A stretch of 64,000 nt of DNA from contig DP000238.1 of NCBI GenBank assembly GCA_000200715.1, forward strand, positions 1,349,989 to 1,413,988, read 5' to 3'. This DNA is from Cenarchaeum symbiosum A (GTDB lineage: Archaea > Thermoproteota > Nitrososphaeria > Nitrososphaerales > Nitrosopumilaceae). Positions 48,187-55,846 of the stretch are shown one piece after another (position 1 is the first letter of the stretch; each line of letters opens with the position of its first letter). Position numbers and translations under genes: made by a program. The notes under the pieces are model-generated. The model was not told the origin of the DNA. It saw only the letters and a list, made by a program, of their open reading frames with translations, and made no database searches.

Positions 48187-48981
48187 CTACGGGGCGGGGC
48201 CCGCCCCCTTTGCGCGCCCCCGGGCTCCGAGCCTCTCCAGGGCAAAGTCATAGTATTCCCGGACTATCTCAAAGCCGGCATATCTCCTGCCCATCTCCTT
48301 GCTTACCACTGCCACCTGGCCGGAGCCTAAAAACGGGTCCATCACAAGGTCCCCCTCCCTGCTAGAATACTGGAGTATCTTCCGGATAAGCTCGCCTGGC
48401 AGCTTTGTCGGCGTCTTTTTCTTGCCGCTCCAGTATTCCCTGTTTATCACCCAGACGTCCTCCATGTCCCGGTATCGAGACTTTGTATCAGAGTGGCGCG
48501 ATTCTGTATAGAACCTTCTTTTTTTGTCATTCTTGCACACATACAGGCAGTGGTAATGCGACGAGACAAAGCGCCTCTTTGTGTACACTCCAAACTGGTA
48601 CCTCCAAATTATATGGTTGATAGTCTTGAAGCCCGTCTCATCGATGGCGCGCAGAATATCCTGCAGGTTGGTCCATCCAGAGAATACGAACATGCTGCCA
48701 GTCTCCTTCAGGACGCGGTGGGCCCCCGCCATCCACCTGCCCGTAAACCCGGGGTACTCTGCAGGGGTTATCTCGTTGTACCCGTCCATGACGTTGCCCT
48801 CCTTTCTGTTGTAGTTGGCCCTGCGGGCGCCAAACCCTATGGCAAACGGCGGGTCCGTGACTATCAGGTCGACAGAAGATTCCTTCATGGCCGCCATGCC
48901 CTCTATGCAGTCGCCGTGGAATATCCTGTCCCTGGCCCCCCGCCCTGCAGCCGATGCCCCGCGCGGCGCCACCTCTTTCAT
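48187..48981 (-). CDS. Site-specific DNA methyltransferase (beta class), no adjacent endonuclease
   Basis: Transfers a methyl group to the exocyclic amino group of adenine or cytosine in DNA. Motif IV DPPF is at about residues 43-46 and the SAM-binding motif I region DPFLGSGQ near 215, the order of beta-class enzymes; the region between is the likely target-recognition domain. 264 aa from the ATG at 48981; an upstream TTG at 49005 lies inside nadK. Neighbours are nadK and phoU; no restriction enzyme gene is seen, so it is probably a solitary methylase with a regulatory or protective role. Confidence 0.88.
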   Translation of the reverse strand: MKEVAPRGASAAGRGARDRIFHGDCIEGMAAMKESSVDLIVTDPPFAIGFGARRANYNRKEGNVMDGYNEITPAEYPGFTGRWMAGAHRVLKETGSMFVFSGWTNLQDILRAIDETGFKTINHIIWRYQFGVYTKRRFVSSHYHCLYVCKNDKKRRFYTESRHSDTKSRYRDMEDVWVINREYWSGKKKTPTKLPGELIRKILQYSSREGDLVMDPFLGSGQVAVVSKEMGRRYAGFEIVREYYDFALERLGARGRAKGAGPAP

Positions 48982-48994
48982 CTGCCGCCCCTGT

Positions 48995-49828
48995 CTAGAA
49001 GCCAAGCTTGCTCATCTGGCGCAGCCCCCTCCTTCCGAGCCGCACAAAGACCGCCTGCCTGGCGTACTTTTTGATCGTTATCGGCTCGCCGAAACCCACG
49101 GACTTTACCACCTGCGCGTCCATCACCACGCTGCAGTCGTGCGAGCAGCTAAACTCGATCTTTTCGTCGGGGACCACTATCGACGCAAGCCGGTACACGG
49201 GCGCCACCGGCGTTATTATCAGAACGGAGAGGCTCTCGTGGAGTATCGGCCCGCCAAGCGAGAACGAATGGCCCGTAGAGCCGCTCGGCGTTGCTATTAT
49301 CACCCCGTCCATCTTCTGCCGGACCGTATCGTCAAGGAACCTGATCTCGATCTCGGCCGTCTTTGTCAGGTTCTTTCTCTGTATGAATATCTCGTTTAGT
49401 GCAGGCGGGAACTCCTCGCCGCCGGCAGAGGCTGCAACACGCGTCCGCCTCTCCAGTATGACCCTGTCCTCCCGCATCTGCGTTATGGCCGAATCTAGCA
49501 TGTCCAGTGTTATCTCCGAGAGTATGCCCCGGTTGCCTCCAACGTTGACGGTCAGGACGGGCGTCTCGTCCTCAAGATGCCTAAAGGCGCGCAGTGTAGT
49601 CCCGTCGCCGCCCAGCGTCACCACAAGGTCGAGCCCCTTGCCGCGCAGGTCCGCCACCGTGCCCGCCTCCTCCGCGCCTCCGACGGATATGGGCGATATC
49701 GTGTATACTGTGGAGCCCCCGGCAAGGAACTTTTCTGCCACCGCCCTTGCCGCATCCTCCGCCGGCCGGGAGCCGAACTTGCCCACAACCGCGACCCGGT
49801 CCAGTCTCAACTTTGTGTGGTCTTGCAC
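48995..49828 (-). CDS. nadK: NAD kinase
   Basis: Phosphorylates NAD to NADP. GGDGT is present near residues 73-77 (VTLGGDGTTLRAFRHL), with NVGGNRGILSEI (the usual NxGxxGFLtE region), NEIFIQR and ATPSGSTGHSFSLGGPI. 277 aa from GTG 49828. A TTAAAA element (49835-49840) lies only 10 nt upstream of this GTG; the TTG at 49810 would give leaderless spacing and the protein would then begin MRLDRVAVVG, a natural start. Divergent from the glycosyltransferase gene. Confidence 0.94.
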   Translation of the reverse strand: MQDHTKLRLDRVAVVGKFGSRPAEDAARAVAEKFLAGGSTVYTISPISVGGAEEAGTVADLRGKGLDLVVTLGGDGTTLRAFRHLEDETPVLTVNVGGNRGILSEITLDMLDSAITQMREDRVILERRTRVAASAGGEEFPPALNEIFIQRKNLTKTAEIEIRFLDDTVRQKMDGVIIATPSGSTGHSFSLGGPILHESLSVLIITPVAPVYRLASIVVPDEKIEFSCSHDCSVVMDAQVVKSVGFGEPITIKKYARQAVFVRLGRRGLRQMSKLGF

Positions 49829-49899
49829 ATTGACTTAAAAATGATGGTGCGCGCCCGGCCCCGAAAATCTAGAAATGTGGCAAGGCCGGCGTGTATCAC

Positions 49900-50916
49900 A
49901 TGGGCGGGATACTCTTCTTTTGCAGCCCGATCGGCCTCGGCCACGCCACCAGGGATGCCGCAATTGCGGGCTGCCTGGAGGGCCCTGTAAGGTTCGTCAG
50001 CGGGGGGGCGGCGGCGCGGCTTCTCTCCGGCAAAGGCCACGATACAGACGACATACTGCACCCCCCGGAGTTTGCCGTCCGGGACGGCATGCTGCACAGC
50101 TCCCTGAGGTGGCTGCTGGGGTACTATCGGTATTACAAGGAATGCAGGAAGGAGGCGCTCGGGGCGATACAAATGTACAAGCCGGACCTGATAGTCTCTG
50201 ACGAGGACTTTGCGTCGCTTTCTGCAGCCCAGGAGCTCGGCATCCGCAGCGTCCTGATCACCGACATACTAGAGACGCAGTTTACCAGCTCCGTTGGAAG
50301 GCTGATCGAAGGCAGGATGAACCGCGCCATGCGGGGGATGATTGACAAATGCGACACAGTAATCATGCCCGAAGACGGCGAGGACAGAGGCAACATAAGG
50401 AGGGTGGGGCCGATAGTGAGGGCGGTAAGCGGCACGCGCGACGAGATGCGCTCAAAGTACGGCCTGACCAGGGAGACCATCCTGGTCAGCATAGGCGGGA
50501 CTGCGGCAGGAAGGTTCCTCATGGAGGAGGTGGCCCGGATAGCCCCGGGGCTTGCCGATAAATACGACATAGTGGCGGTTCCCGGCCCCTCGCTGGACTG
50601 GGAGGCGCCAGGCATACGGAATCTTGGGTATGTGGAGGATCTGCACGAGCTGGTATGCGCGGCCGACGTGGTAGTCTCCCTTGCGGGAAAATCGACTATC
50701 GACGAGGCCAGGGCCTTTGGCACGCCGGGTATCTTCATACCCATAGGGGGGCACTTTGAGCAGGTGGAGAACGCAAAAGACGAGGGCTATTCCAGGGGGG
50801 ATCTTGCAAACCTGGAGGCGCTCATACGGGGAGCGGGGCCGAGGGGCAAGCCCGTCCCCGGCGGGGGCACAGCGGAGGCCTGCAGCATAATCGCAGATAC
50901 GCTGGCAAATGCTTAA
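49900..50916 (+). CDS. GT-B glycosyltransferase (MurG/UGT-like)
   Basis: Predicted nucleotide-sugar-dependent glycosyltransferase. Seen: the N-terminal glycine loop GLGHATRD typical of this superfamily, a DLIVSDEDFASLSAAQELGI stretch covering the first Rossmann domain, and a second domain with ILVSIGGTAAGRFL, LGYVEDLHELVCAADVVVSLAG and the donor-binding region around GTPGIFIPIGGHFEQVENA. About 338 aa. No signal or TM segment. The start may be this ATG or the GTG at 49891. Acceptor (lipid, protein or cell surface) unknown; aspartokinase follows on the same strand. Confidence 0.85.
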   Translation: MGGILFFCSPIGLGHATRDAAIAGCLEGPVRFVSGGAAARLLSGKGHDTDDILHPPEFAVRDGMLHSSLRWLLGYYRYYKECRKEALGAIQMYKPDLIVSDEDFASLSAAQELGIRSVLITDILETQFTSSVGRLIEGRMNRAMRGMIDKCDTVIMPEDGEDRGNIRRVGPIVRAVSGTRDEMRSKYGLTRETILVSIGGTAAGRFLMEEVARIAPGLADKYDIVAVPGPSLDWEAPGIRNLGYVEDLHELVCAADVVVSLAGKSTIDEARAFGTPGIFIPIGGHFEQVENAKDEGYSRGDLANLEALIRGAGPRGKPVPGGGTAEACSIIADTLANA

Positions 50917-50945
50917 TAGATGACCCAAGGGCCCGACCTTTCCAT

Positions 50946-52361
50946 ATGGAAAGGCTGGTGGTCACAAAGTTTGGCAGCAGCGCCATGGGGCCCGACGGGT
51001 CCAACATGCCCGTCATACTGGACAGGATAGCGGAGCTTGGCAAAGACGCAAAGGTGGTATGCGTGTTCTCAGCCCCCCTTACGCAGGACGGGGGTGCCGC
51101 CCGCTCGATAACCGATGTGATGCTCGATATGGGCGAATCCGCCGCGTCGGGAGGAGGCTTTGACCTGTCCGGCGTAAAATCTGCATACGGGAGGGTTGCA
51201 GAGCATGCAACAGGGCAGGGCCGCGCAGAGTGCGCGGATATAATTGACAAGTCGCTGCGGCGCGCCGGTGAGGCTCTCGGAGCGGCAGAGGCGGCGGGCA
51301 GCTTTGTACACGAGGCCAGGGCCGACGCGCTGGCATTCTCGGGGGAGCTGCTCATGTCATATCTGATGGACGCCATACTGAGGAGCCGCGGCACAAGGTC
51401 TGCCGCCGTCCCCTTTGATTCGTGGCCGATAATCACTGATGACAACCCGGAGACTACCAACTTTCTGCACGCAGAATCCGAGGCCCGTGCGGGGGCGCTG
51501 CTGGAGCTGGTAGGGTCCCACGACGTCGTCACCATGGGCGGGTTTATCGGCAGGACCCCGAATGGCGCCACCACCACCTACGAGAGGGGCGGCTCGGACC
51601 GCACAGCCGCCGACCTCGGCATACTGCTGCACAGCAGGTACGATGCGAGGATCGACCTTGCAAAGGACAGCGCCGTGGTCTCGGCCGACCCAAGGGTGGT
51701 CCGGGAGGGGCTCAGCCCCGTGGAGGAGCTCTCGTACAACGAGGCCAGGCAGGCGGGCATGTTCGGCATGAAGATACTCGACCCGATAGCCATCAAGGAG
51801 ATCTTTGAGAACGGCGTGGACATACCCATAGTGATTACCGACCTGGCGGATCCCCGGAACAGGACCGTGATCAGGAGCGGGCCCGTGGCATCCAACGGCC
51901 ACCCGCTGAAAATTGTCACCGGCAAGAGGAACTGCGCCATGTTCAGGGCGGAGGCGGACTCGGCGGACAGGCTGCTCGCCTCGCTGGAAGGCGAGAAGAG
52001 GTACAGCGAGTTTGTCGTGCTCTCGCCGTTTACAAAGAACGAGACCGAGTTCTCAAGGGTGCTCTTCCTCGACGGGGACTTTGTGAGGAGAAACGAGAGG
52101 TACCTGCGGGGCTTTGACCCGCTGGCCGCCGTGACCTACAACCGCGGGGTCATAACCATGATAGGCGACGAGATGTGGAGGGTGCAGCAGGTGGCCTCCA
52201 GAGCGAGCGCCGGCCTCGGGAGCGCGGGGCTGAACATACTCGACATGGACGCGCAAGAAGAGACGTCCCGGATAATAATAGTGATAGAGGACTCGGGCGA
52301 CAACATGGAGAGGGCCATCAGGGCGGTCCACGCGGAGCGGGAGACCATCGGGTTTGTCTGA
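50946..52361 (+). CDS. lysC: Aspartokinase
   Basis: Phosphorylates aspartate, the first step to lysine, threonine and methionine. Motifs: VTKFGSS (usually KFGGTS), FIGRTPNGATTTYERGGSD for substrate and nucleotide binding, and GMKILDPIAI. The C-terminal ~150 residues hold tandem ACT-like domains, ending with the SRASAGLGSAGLNILDMDAQ region, which usually binds a feedback amino acid. 471 aa. A TATA-like box at 50912-50919 is 30 nt upstream. A hairpin terminator candidate follows. Confidence 0.93.
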   Translation: MERLVVTKFGSSAMGPDGSNMPVILDRIAELGKDAKVVCVFSAPLTQDGGAARSITDVMLDMGESAASGGGFDLSGVKSAYGRVAEHATGQGRAECADIIDKSLRRAGEALGAAEAAGSFVHEARADALAFSGELLMSYLMDAILRSRGTRSAAVPFDSWPIITDDNPETTNFLHAESEARAGALLELVGSHDVVTMGGFIGRTPNGATTTYERGGSDRTAADLGILLHSRYDARIDLAKDSAVVSADPRVVREGLSPVEELSYNEARQAGMFGMKILDPIAIKEIFENGVDIPIVITDLADPRNRTVIRSGPVASNGHPLKIVTGKRNCAMFRAEADSADRLLASLEGEKRYSEFVVLSPFTKNETEFSRVLFLDGDFVRRNERYLRGFDPLAAVTYNRGVITMIGDEMWRVQQVASRASAGLGSAGLNILDMDAQEETSRIIIVIEDSGDNMERAIRAVHAERETIGFV

Positions 52362-52370
52362 TCCATGGCC

Positions 52371-52410
52371 GGCCTGCCGCATTGCGGGGCTCCGCCGTGC
52401 CGGGCAGGCC
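52371..52410 (+). terminator. GC-rich hairpin after lysC
   Basis: An 8-bp stem, GGCCTGCC (52371-52378) with GGCAGGCC (52403-52410), with a loop that can itself pair. It lies 10 nt after the lysC stop. No T run follows, so termination is not certain. Confidence 0.4.
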
Positions 52411-52713
52411 CCGACCCCAAGAACATTGGCGCAGTATAGCCAGCGTGCGGGCACGGAATAAGGCATTATGGAAGATCAGCTCCCAGTCGGCCGCATGTAA
52501 AATGCCGCACCAGCAGGGGGGAGATATGCCGAAAGTGCGCCGCGATGAGCTATCAACCGGGCGGTTCGTGAGTGTTTAAGCCCGGGCGCGAGACCAGGCC
52601 GGGAGGTTCTGCAATGACCGGTACACGGAGACGCGGGGGATACCAGTGCGGAATAGAGCCTAAACTATCACACCCAAACCTACACGCCAGTTAAACAATG
52701 GTTTGTATGACAC
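52411..52713. other. Intergenic region before the repeat protein
   Basis: About 300 bp without a credible gene; only frames under 20 codons with archaeal-looking starts. GC content falls towards the right end. No tRNA, terminator or known RNA was recognised. Confidence 0.35.
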
Positions 52714-52750
52714 ATTATATGTAAGCAAGGTGGAAAAAAGAGTACAGGAA

Positions 52751-53392
52751 ATGTCACATTACGATGATGTTAAGGAAATCGAAATAGGCCGTCCGTACGT
52801 AATAAAGACAGACGGCCCGTATGTAATAAAAATAACTGTTAGTGCGCCAGACAAGTCAGGCAAGATTACGATTCATGTTGAACACAAGCCAAAAGTAGTC
52901 GACAGCCCATTCAAGACTGGCGGGACAAAGGTGCAATCCGAAAAGCCGGACTATGGCAGCATCAGGCCGGCCAGGGTGCCCGAGAAGTACAGGGTAAAAG
53001 CTGGCGACCCGGTTGCGGCGGAGAGGCTGGGCGGGTCGAGGGTGCGGACTGAAAAGCCGGACTATGGCAGCATCAGGCCGGCCAGGGTGCCCGAGAAGTA
53101 CAGGGTAAAAGCTGGCGACCCGGTTGCGGCGGAGAGGCTGGGCGGGTCGAGGGTGCGGACTGAAAAGCCGGACTATGGCAGCATCAGGCCGGCCAGGGTG
53201 CCCGAGAAGTACAGGGTAAAAGCTGGCGACCCGGTTGCGGCGGAGAGGCTGGGCGGGTCGAGGGTGCGGACTGAAAAGCCGGACTATGGCAGCATCAGGC
53301 CGGCCAGGGTGCCCGAGAAGTACAGGGTAAAAGCTGGCGACCCGGTTGCGGCGGAGAGGCTGGGCGGGTCGAAGAAAAAACGAAATTGTTGA
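52751..53392 (+). CDS. Tandem-repeat protein with four 37-aa units
   Basis: Unrecognised. The first ~60 residues (MSHYDDVKEIEIG ...) form a small beta-rich region in AT-rich DNA. They are followed by four units of 37 residues opening EKPDYGSIRPARVPEKYRV and containing AGDPVAAERLGG, then a basic tail KKKRNC. Units are Pro/Arg/Lys rich and likely extended or disordered. ATG 52751 is 33 nt from a TATA box (ATTATATG, 52714-52721); TTG 52703 and GTG 52730 are alternatives. No signal peptide. The change in base composition between N-terminal part and repeats suggests a composite origin. Confidence 0.65.
   Translation: MSHYDDVKEIEIGRPYVIKTDGPYVIKITVSAPDKSGKITIHVEHKPKVVDSPFKTGGTKVQSEKPDYGSIRPARVPEKYRVKAGDPVAAERLGGSRVRTEKPDYGSIRPARVPEKYRVKAGDPVAAERLGGSRVRTEKPDYGSIRPARVPEKYRVKAGDPVAAERLGGSRVRTEKPDYGSIRPARVPEKYRVKAGDPVAAERLGGSKKKRNC
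52941..53371 (+). repeat. Four-copy 111-bp direct repeat
   Basis: The sequence starting AAAAGCCGGACTATGG recurs at 52941, 53052, 53163 and 53274, exactly 111 bp apart, and the copies look identical in DNA over almost the whole unit. The period is a multiple of three, so copy-number changes keep the reading frame. Confidence 0.9.
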
Positions 53393-53401
53393 ACAAGTCA
53401 G

Positions 53402-53433
53402 CCAAGGGGTCGGCGTAGCATCACCGCCCTTGG
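53402..53433 (+). terminator. Hairpin after the repeat-protein gene
   Basis: CCAAGGG (53402-53408) pairs with CCCTTGG (53427-53433) around an 18-nt loop, 10 nt after the stop codon. It may terminate or stabilise the transcript. Confidence 0.4.
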
Positions 53434-53726
53434 AGTTTATGAGCAGATCCTCCTGATCAATATGCATGATAATTACCTACGGCCATGCACATTTTGTGGA
53501 TCCAGTTGAATGGACTGCCGCACAAGATCTGCATTACCCGCCGATTTACAAGCTGGACAAGTACCAGACGCCGCGGCACCACACGGTCAACCGTTCAGGA
53601 ATGGATGGTTCGACCGGCTTTCGCCAGTCTCACCATCATGGGTTTTTTCTCGGACCTTTATCTAGATTCAATCCTGGCGTTACCCAAAACACGCTATCCA
53701 CTTTAGATCGCTTGACTATATAATCT
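53434..53726. other. Lower-GC intergenic stretch, possible gene remnant
   Basis: About 290 bp, less GC-rich than the surroundings. Overlapping short frames exist (53466-53723, 53485-53706) but neither shows a recognisable domain, start signal or composition like neighbouring proteins. A decayed mobile-element gene is possible but cannot be shown. Confidence 0.3.
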
Positions 53727-53742
53727 TGATCTATATAGATCA
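53727..53742. repeat. Perfect 16-bp palindrome
   Basis: TGATCTATATAGATCA is a perfect inverted repeat, four bases beyond the stop codon of the minus-strand membrane-protein gene. It could be an operator, a recombination site or a transcript-end hairpin; its AT-rich centre contains a TATA-like core on both strands. Confidence 0.6.
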
Positions 53743-53746
53743 GTAT

Positions 53747-53953
53747 TCAGCCGAGTTCGGCCAGATACCAGATTGCCACTCCCCCGCCTATCAGGGCATA
53801 CCACTTGAAGTTCCGGCGGTCGGTAAATATGGCAGGCGAGGCCAGCTCCCCCTCAGGATAGGTCGCCCTCCTTATCGACCGCATCTCGAATGCCTGCCCG
53901 ACAAGACCCACCACCAGCAGTCCGATTGCGGCGGCCCCGAGATACCAGTCCAT
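53747..53953 (-). CDS. Small membrane protein (68 aa)
   Basis: Two hydrophobic segments: residues 5-20 (LGAAAIGLLVVGLVGQ) and about 50-66 (WYALIGGGVAIWYLAEL), joined by a polar loop (SIRRATYPEGEL ... TDRRNFK). The ATG at 53953 is 26 nt downstream of a TATA box. No family recognised. Divergent from ilvE. Confidence 0.65.
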   Translation of the reverse strand: MDWYLGAAAIGLLVVGLVGQAFEMRSIRRATYPEGELASPAIFTDRRNFKWYALIGGGVAIWYLAELG

Positions 53954-53975
53954 GGGAGCATATCCTTGGACGGTG

Positions 53976-53983
53976 TATTAAAT
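53976..53983 (-). promoter_or_regulatory. TATA box of the 68-aa membrane protein gene
   Basis: ATTTAATA on the minus strand, centred about 26 nt upstream of ATG 53953. Confidence 0.5.
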
Positions 53984-54093
53984 TCCGCGCTATCAGGTGC
54001 CTGCCACAGTCCTGCGGCGCATGGCCCCCCGGGTGCGGACGGGCAGCCCTCTATACATCCGGCCAAGGATGCCGCGGCTCCCCGCTGATTCTC

Positions 54094-54101
54094 TTAAATA
54101 T
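54094..54101 (+). promoter_or_regulatory. TATA box of ilvE
   Basis: TTAAATAT centred about 26 nt upstream of the GTG at 54124. Because the ATG at 54100 lies within this element, the GTG is the more likely start. Confidence 0.55.
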
Positions 54102-54123
54102 GGAGGGCGCAGGCGCGGCCGCT

Positions 54124-55035
54124 GTGAAGTCTGAAAAGATCTGGATGAACGGCAGCCTGGTCCCGTACGCAGACGCACGGGTGCACGTGCTGACCCATGC
54201 GCTGCACTATTCGACCGCCGTATTCGAGGGGCTGAGATGCTATGAGACGCCCAAGGGGCCTGCAATATTCAGGCTTGACGAGCATATAGAGAGGCTCTTC
54301 AACTCCGCCAAGATCTATTCGATGAAGGTCCCCTATTCGCCAGAAGAGATCAAGGCGGCAATATCCGAGACGATCAAGGCCAACAAGTTTACAGAGTGCT
54401 ACATAAGGCCGCTGATCTATTACGGGCTCGGGGGCATGGGCCTGACTGTGCCCGAGCACGGGACCGAGGCGTCGGTATCGTGCTGGGAGTGGAAGACCGG
54501 CGAGTCGGCGGCCGGCAAGACGACGGGGGCGCGGTGCAAGGTATCAAGCTGGACCAGGATAGACGGCAGGGCCCAGCCCGTCAAGGCAAAGGCCGCATCA
54601 AACTATGCAAACGCAGTCCTGGCAAGAATGGAGGCGCACAGGGACGGATATGACGAGGCCATAATGCTAAACGGGGCGGGCAAGGTGGCCGAGGCGAGCG
54701 CGGCCAACATCTTCGTCAAGAGGCGCGGCGCGATCATCACCCCGCCGCTCTCGTCTGGCGTACTCGAGGGGATAACCCGCGACAGCATAATGAGGATAAT
54801 CAGGGACGACGGGGGGGAAGTGCTTGAACACGACCTGGACAGGGAGGACCTGTACACTGCAGACGAGATATTCATGGTGGGAACCGCGGCCGAGGTAAAG
54901 TCGGTGACGGAGCTGGACGGCGTGAATATCTCGTCGGGCAGCCTGGGCGCGACAACCAAAAGGCTGCAGGAACTGTATACAAAGGCGGTCACCGGAGCCG
55001 ACGAGAGGTACCTCGGATGGCTGACCTACCTGTGA
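54124..55035 (+). CDS. ilvE: Branched-chain amino acid aminotransferase
   Basis: Class IV PLP aminotransferase, last step of Leu/Ile/Val synthesis. Seen: WMNGSLVPYADARVHVLTHA region at the N-terminus, YSTAVFEGLRCYET, RLDEHIERLFNSA, YIRPLIYYG, KAKAASNYANAVLA with the PLP lysine, EASAANIFV and GVLEGITRDS. About 303 aa. The start was moved from the longer frame to GTG 54124 on the basis of the TATA box. ilvC, from the same pathway, lies 5 kb away on the other strand. A D-amino acid or ADC-lyase role is less likely given the strong BCAT motifs. Confidence 0.92.
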   Translation: MKSEKIWMNGSLVPYADARVHVLTHALHYSTAVFEGLRCYETPKGPAIFRLDEHIERLFNSAKIYSMKVPYSPEEIKAAISETIKANKFTECYIRPLIYYGLGGMGLTVPEHGTEASVSCWEWKTGESAAGKTTGARCKVSSWTRIDGRAQPVKAKAASNYANAVLARMEAHRDGYDEAIMLNGAGKVAEASAANIFVKRRGAIITPPLSSGVLEGITRDSIMRIIRDDGGEVLEHDLDREDLYTADEIFMVGTAAEVKSVTELDGVNISSGSLGATTKRLQELYTKAVTGADERYLGWLTYL

Positions 55036-55067
55036 AGGTATTTACGTGAAGCTGGATACACGGGGCC

Positions 55068-55244
55068 ATGGAGTGCGGTGCGGGCGGCAGCCACGAAATG
55101 TGCTGGTTCTGCTCCAAGGGGCGCCACGGCGACTGCATGAAGGAGATCCCCGTAAACGGGAGGTCTGACGGTCCGCACGACTGCACCTTTGATACCAGGA
55201 TGGTGCGGTGCGGGTGCGCCAGGTGCTCCGGGGGCTCCCGGTGA
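55068..55244 (+). CDS. Cys-rich mini-protein (58 aa), possible zinc-binding
   Basis: A 58-codon frame with eight Cys and three His: MECGAGGSH, then CWFCSKGRHGDC, then HDC and finally CGCARCSGGSR. The CxxC and CxCxxC spacing suggests one or two zinc sites. Its TGA overlaps a GTG (55241) in frame with the methyltransferase, giving the GTGA coupling seen elsewhere here, which supports it being a gene. It may be a partner or metal-binding adaptor of that methyltransferase; function unknown. Confidence 0.7.
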   Translation: MECGAGGSHEMCWFCSKGRHGDCMKEIPVNGRSDGPHDCTFDTRMVRCGCARCSGGSR

Positions 55245-55249
55245 GGCGG

Positions 55250-55798
55250 ATGGACGACGCCTACTGGGAAAAGCACGCCGAGGTGCATGAATCCAACTAC
55301 AATGCAGAGTTTGCCAAGTTCATACGCGATCTGGCGGGGCAGCTGCACTGCAACAGCGTGCTCGAGGTGGGCTGCAACGCGGCAAACGACCTCGGGCTCT
55401 TCAACGAATCGTCCGGCGTGATAGGGATAGACTACAACCCAAAGATAGTAAAGCTTGCAAAGCAGAGGTTCCCCGCGTTCAGCCTCATGGCGGGAACCGC
55501 CACATCCCTGCCCTACCAGAACTCGTCGATAGACATGGTATTCACGCACGGCTTTCTCAATTATACGGACGACGGGATGGTGGGGCCTGTAATAGACGAG
55601 ATGTTCAGGGTGGCGGCAAGGTACGTGGTCAACTGCGAGATGCTCGGCGACGACAGCCCCATAGGCGGGCAGGGGCGCAGGGGCCGTAACATGTACAAAA
55701 AGTGGCTCGACTACAAAGTCAAGATAATCAGCAATGTGGAGATGCACGAGGACATAGACCCGGAGACGCCAAGATTCCTGCTGGTAAGAAAGCTCTAG
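55250..55798 (+). CDS. SAM-dependent methyltransferase
   Basis: Class I (Rossmann) methyltransferase of about 182 aa. Motif I is VLEVGCNAANDLGLF (near residue 37), followed by GVIGIDYNPKIVKLAKQRFP (acidic residue of motif II) and the SIDMVFTHGFLNY region of motif IV. No substrate-specific domain is evident. The ATG at 55250 or the GTG at 55241, which overlaps the stop of the Cys-rich mini-protein, could be the start. Substrate unknown. Confidence 0.82.
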   Translation: MDDAYWEKHAEVHESNYNAEFAKFIRDLAGQLHCNSVLEVGCNAANDLGLFNESSGVIGIDYNPKIVKLAKQRFPAFSLMAGTATSLPYQNSSIDMVFTHGFLNYTDDGMVGPVIDEMFRVAARYVVNCEMLGDDSPIGGQGRRGRNMYKKWLDYKVKIISNVEMHEDIDPETPRFLLVRKL

Positions 55799-55816
55799 GG
55801 GGATCCACCGGAAATC

Positions 55817-55824
55817 CTTATTAT
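55817..55824 (+). promoter_or_regulatory. TATA box of the rhodanese operon
   Basis: CTTATTAT centred about 26 nt upstream of ATG 55847, supporting that ATG as the leaderless start rather than the upstream ATG within the element. Confidence 0.55.
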
Positions 55825-55846
55825 GACAAGGCACCCCGTATGTGCC

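Noticed and set aside
52941..53371. 111-bp direct repeats considered as a CRISPR array
   Set aside because: Repeats are contiguous with no spacers and encode protein in frame; no cas genes are near.
53466..53723. 85- and 73-codon frames as a transposase remnant
   Set aside because: No recognisable transposase motif, terminal repeats or target duplication could be seen.
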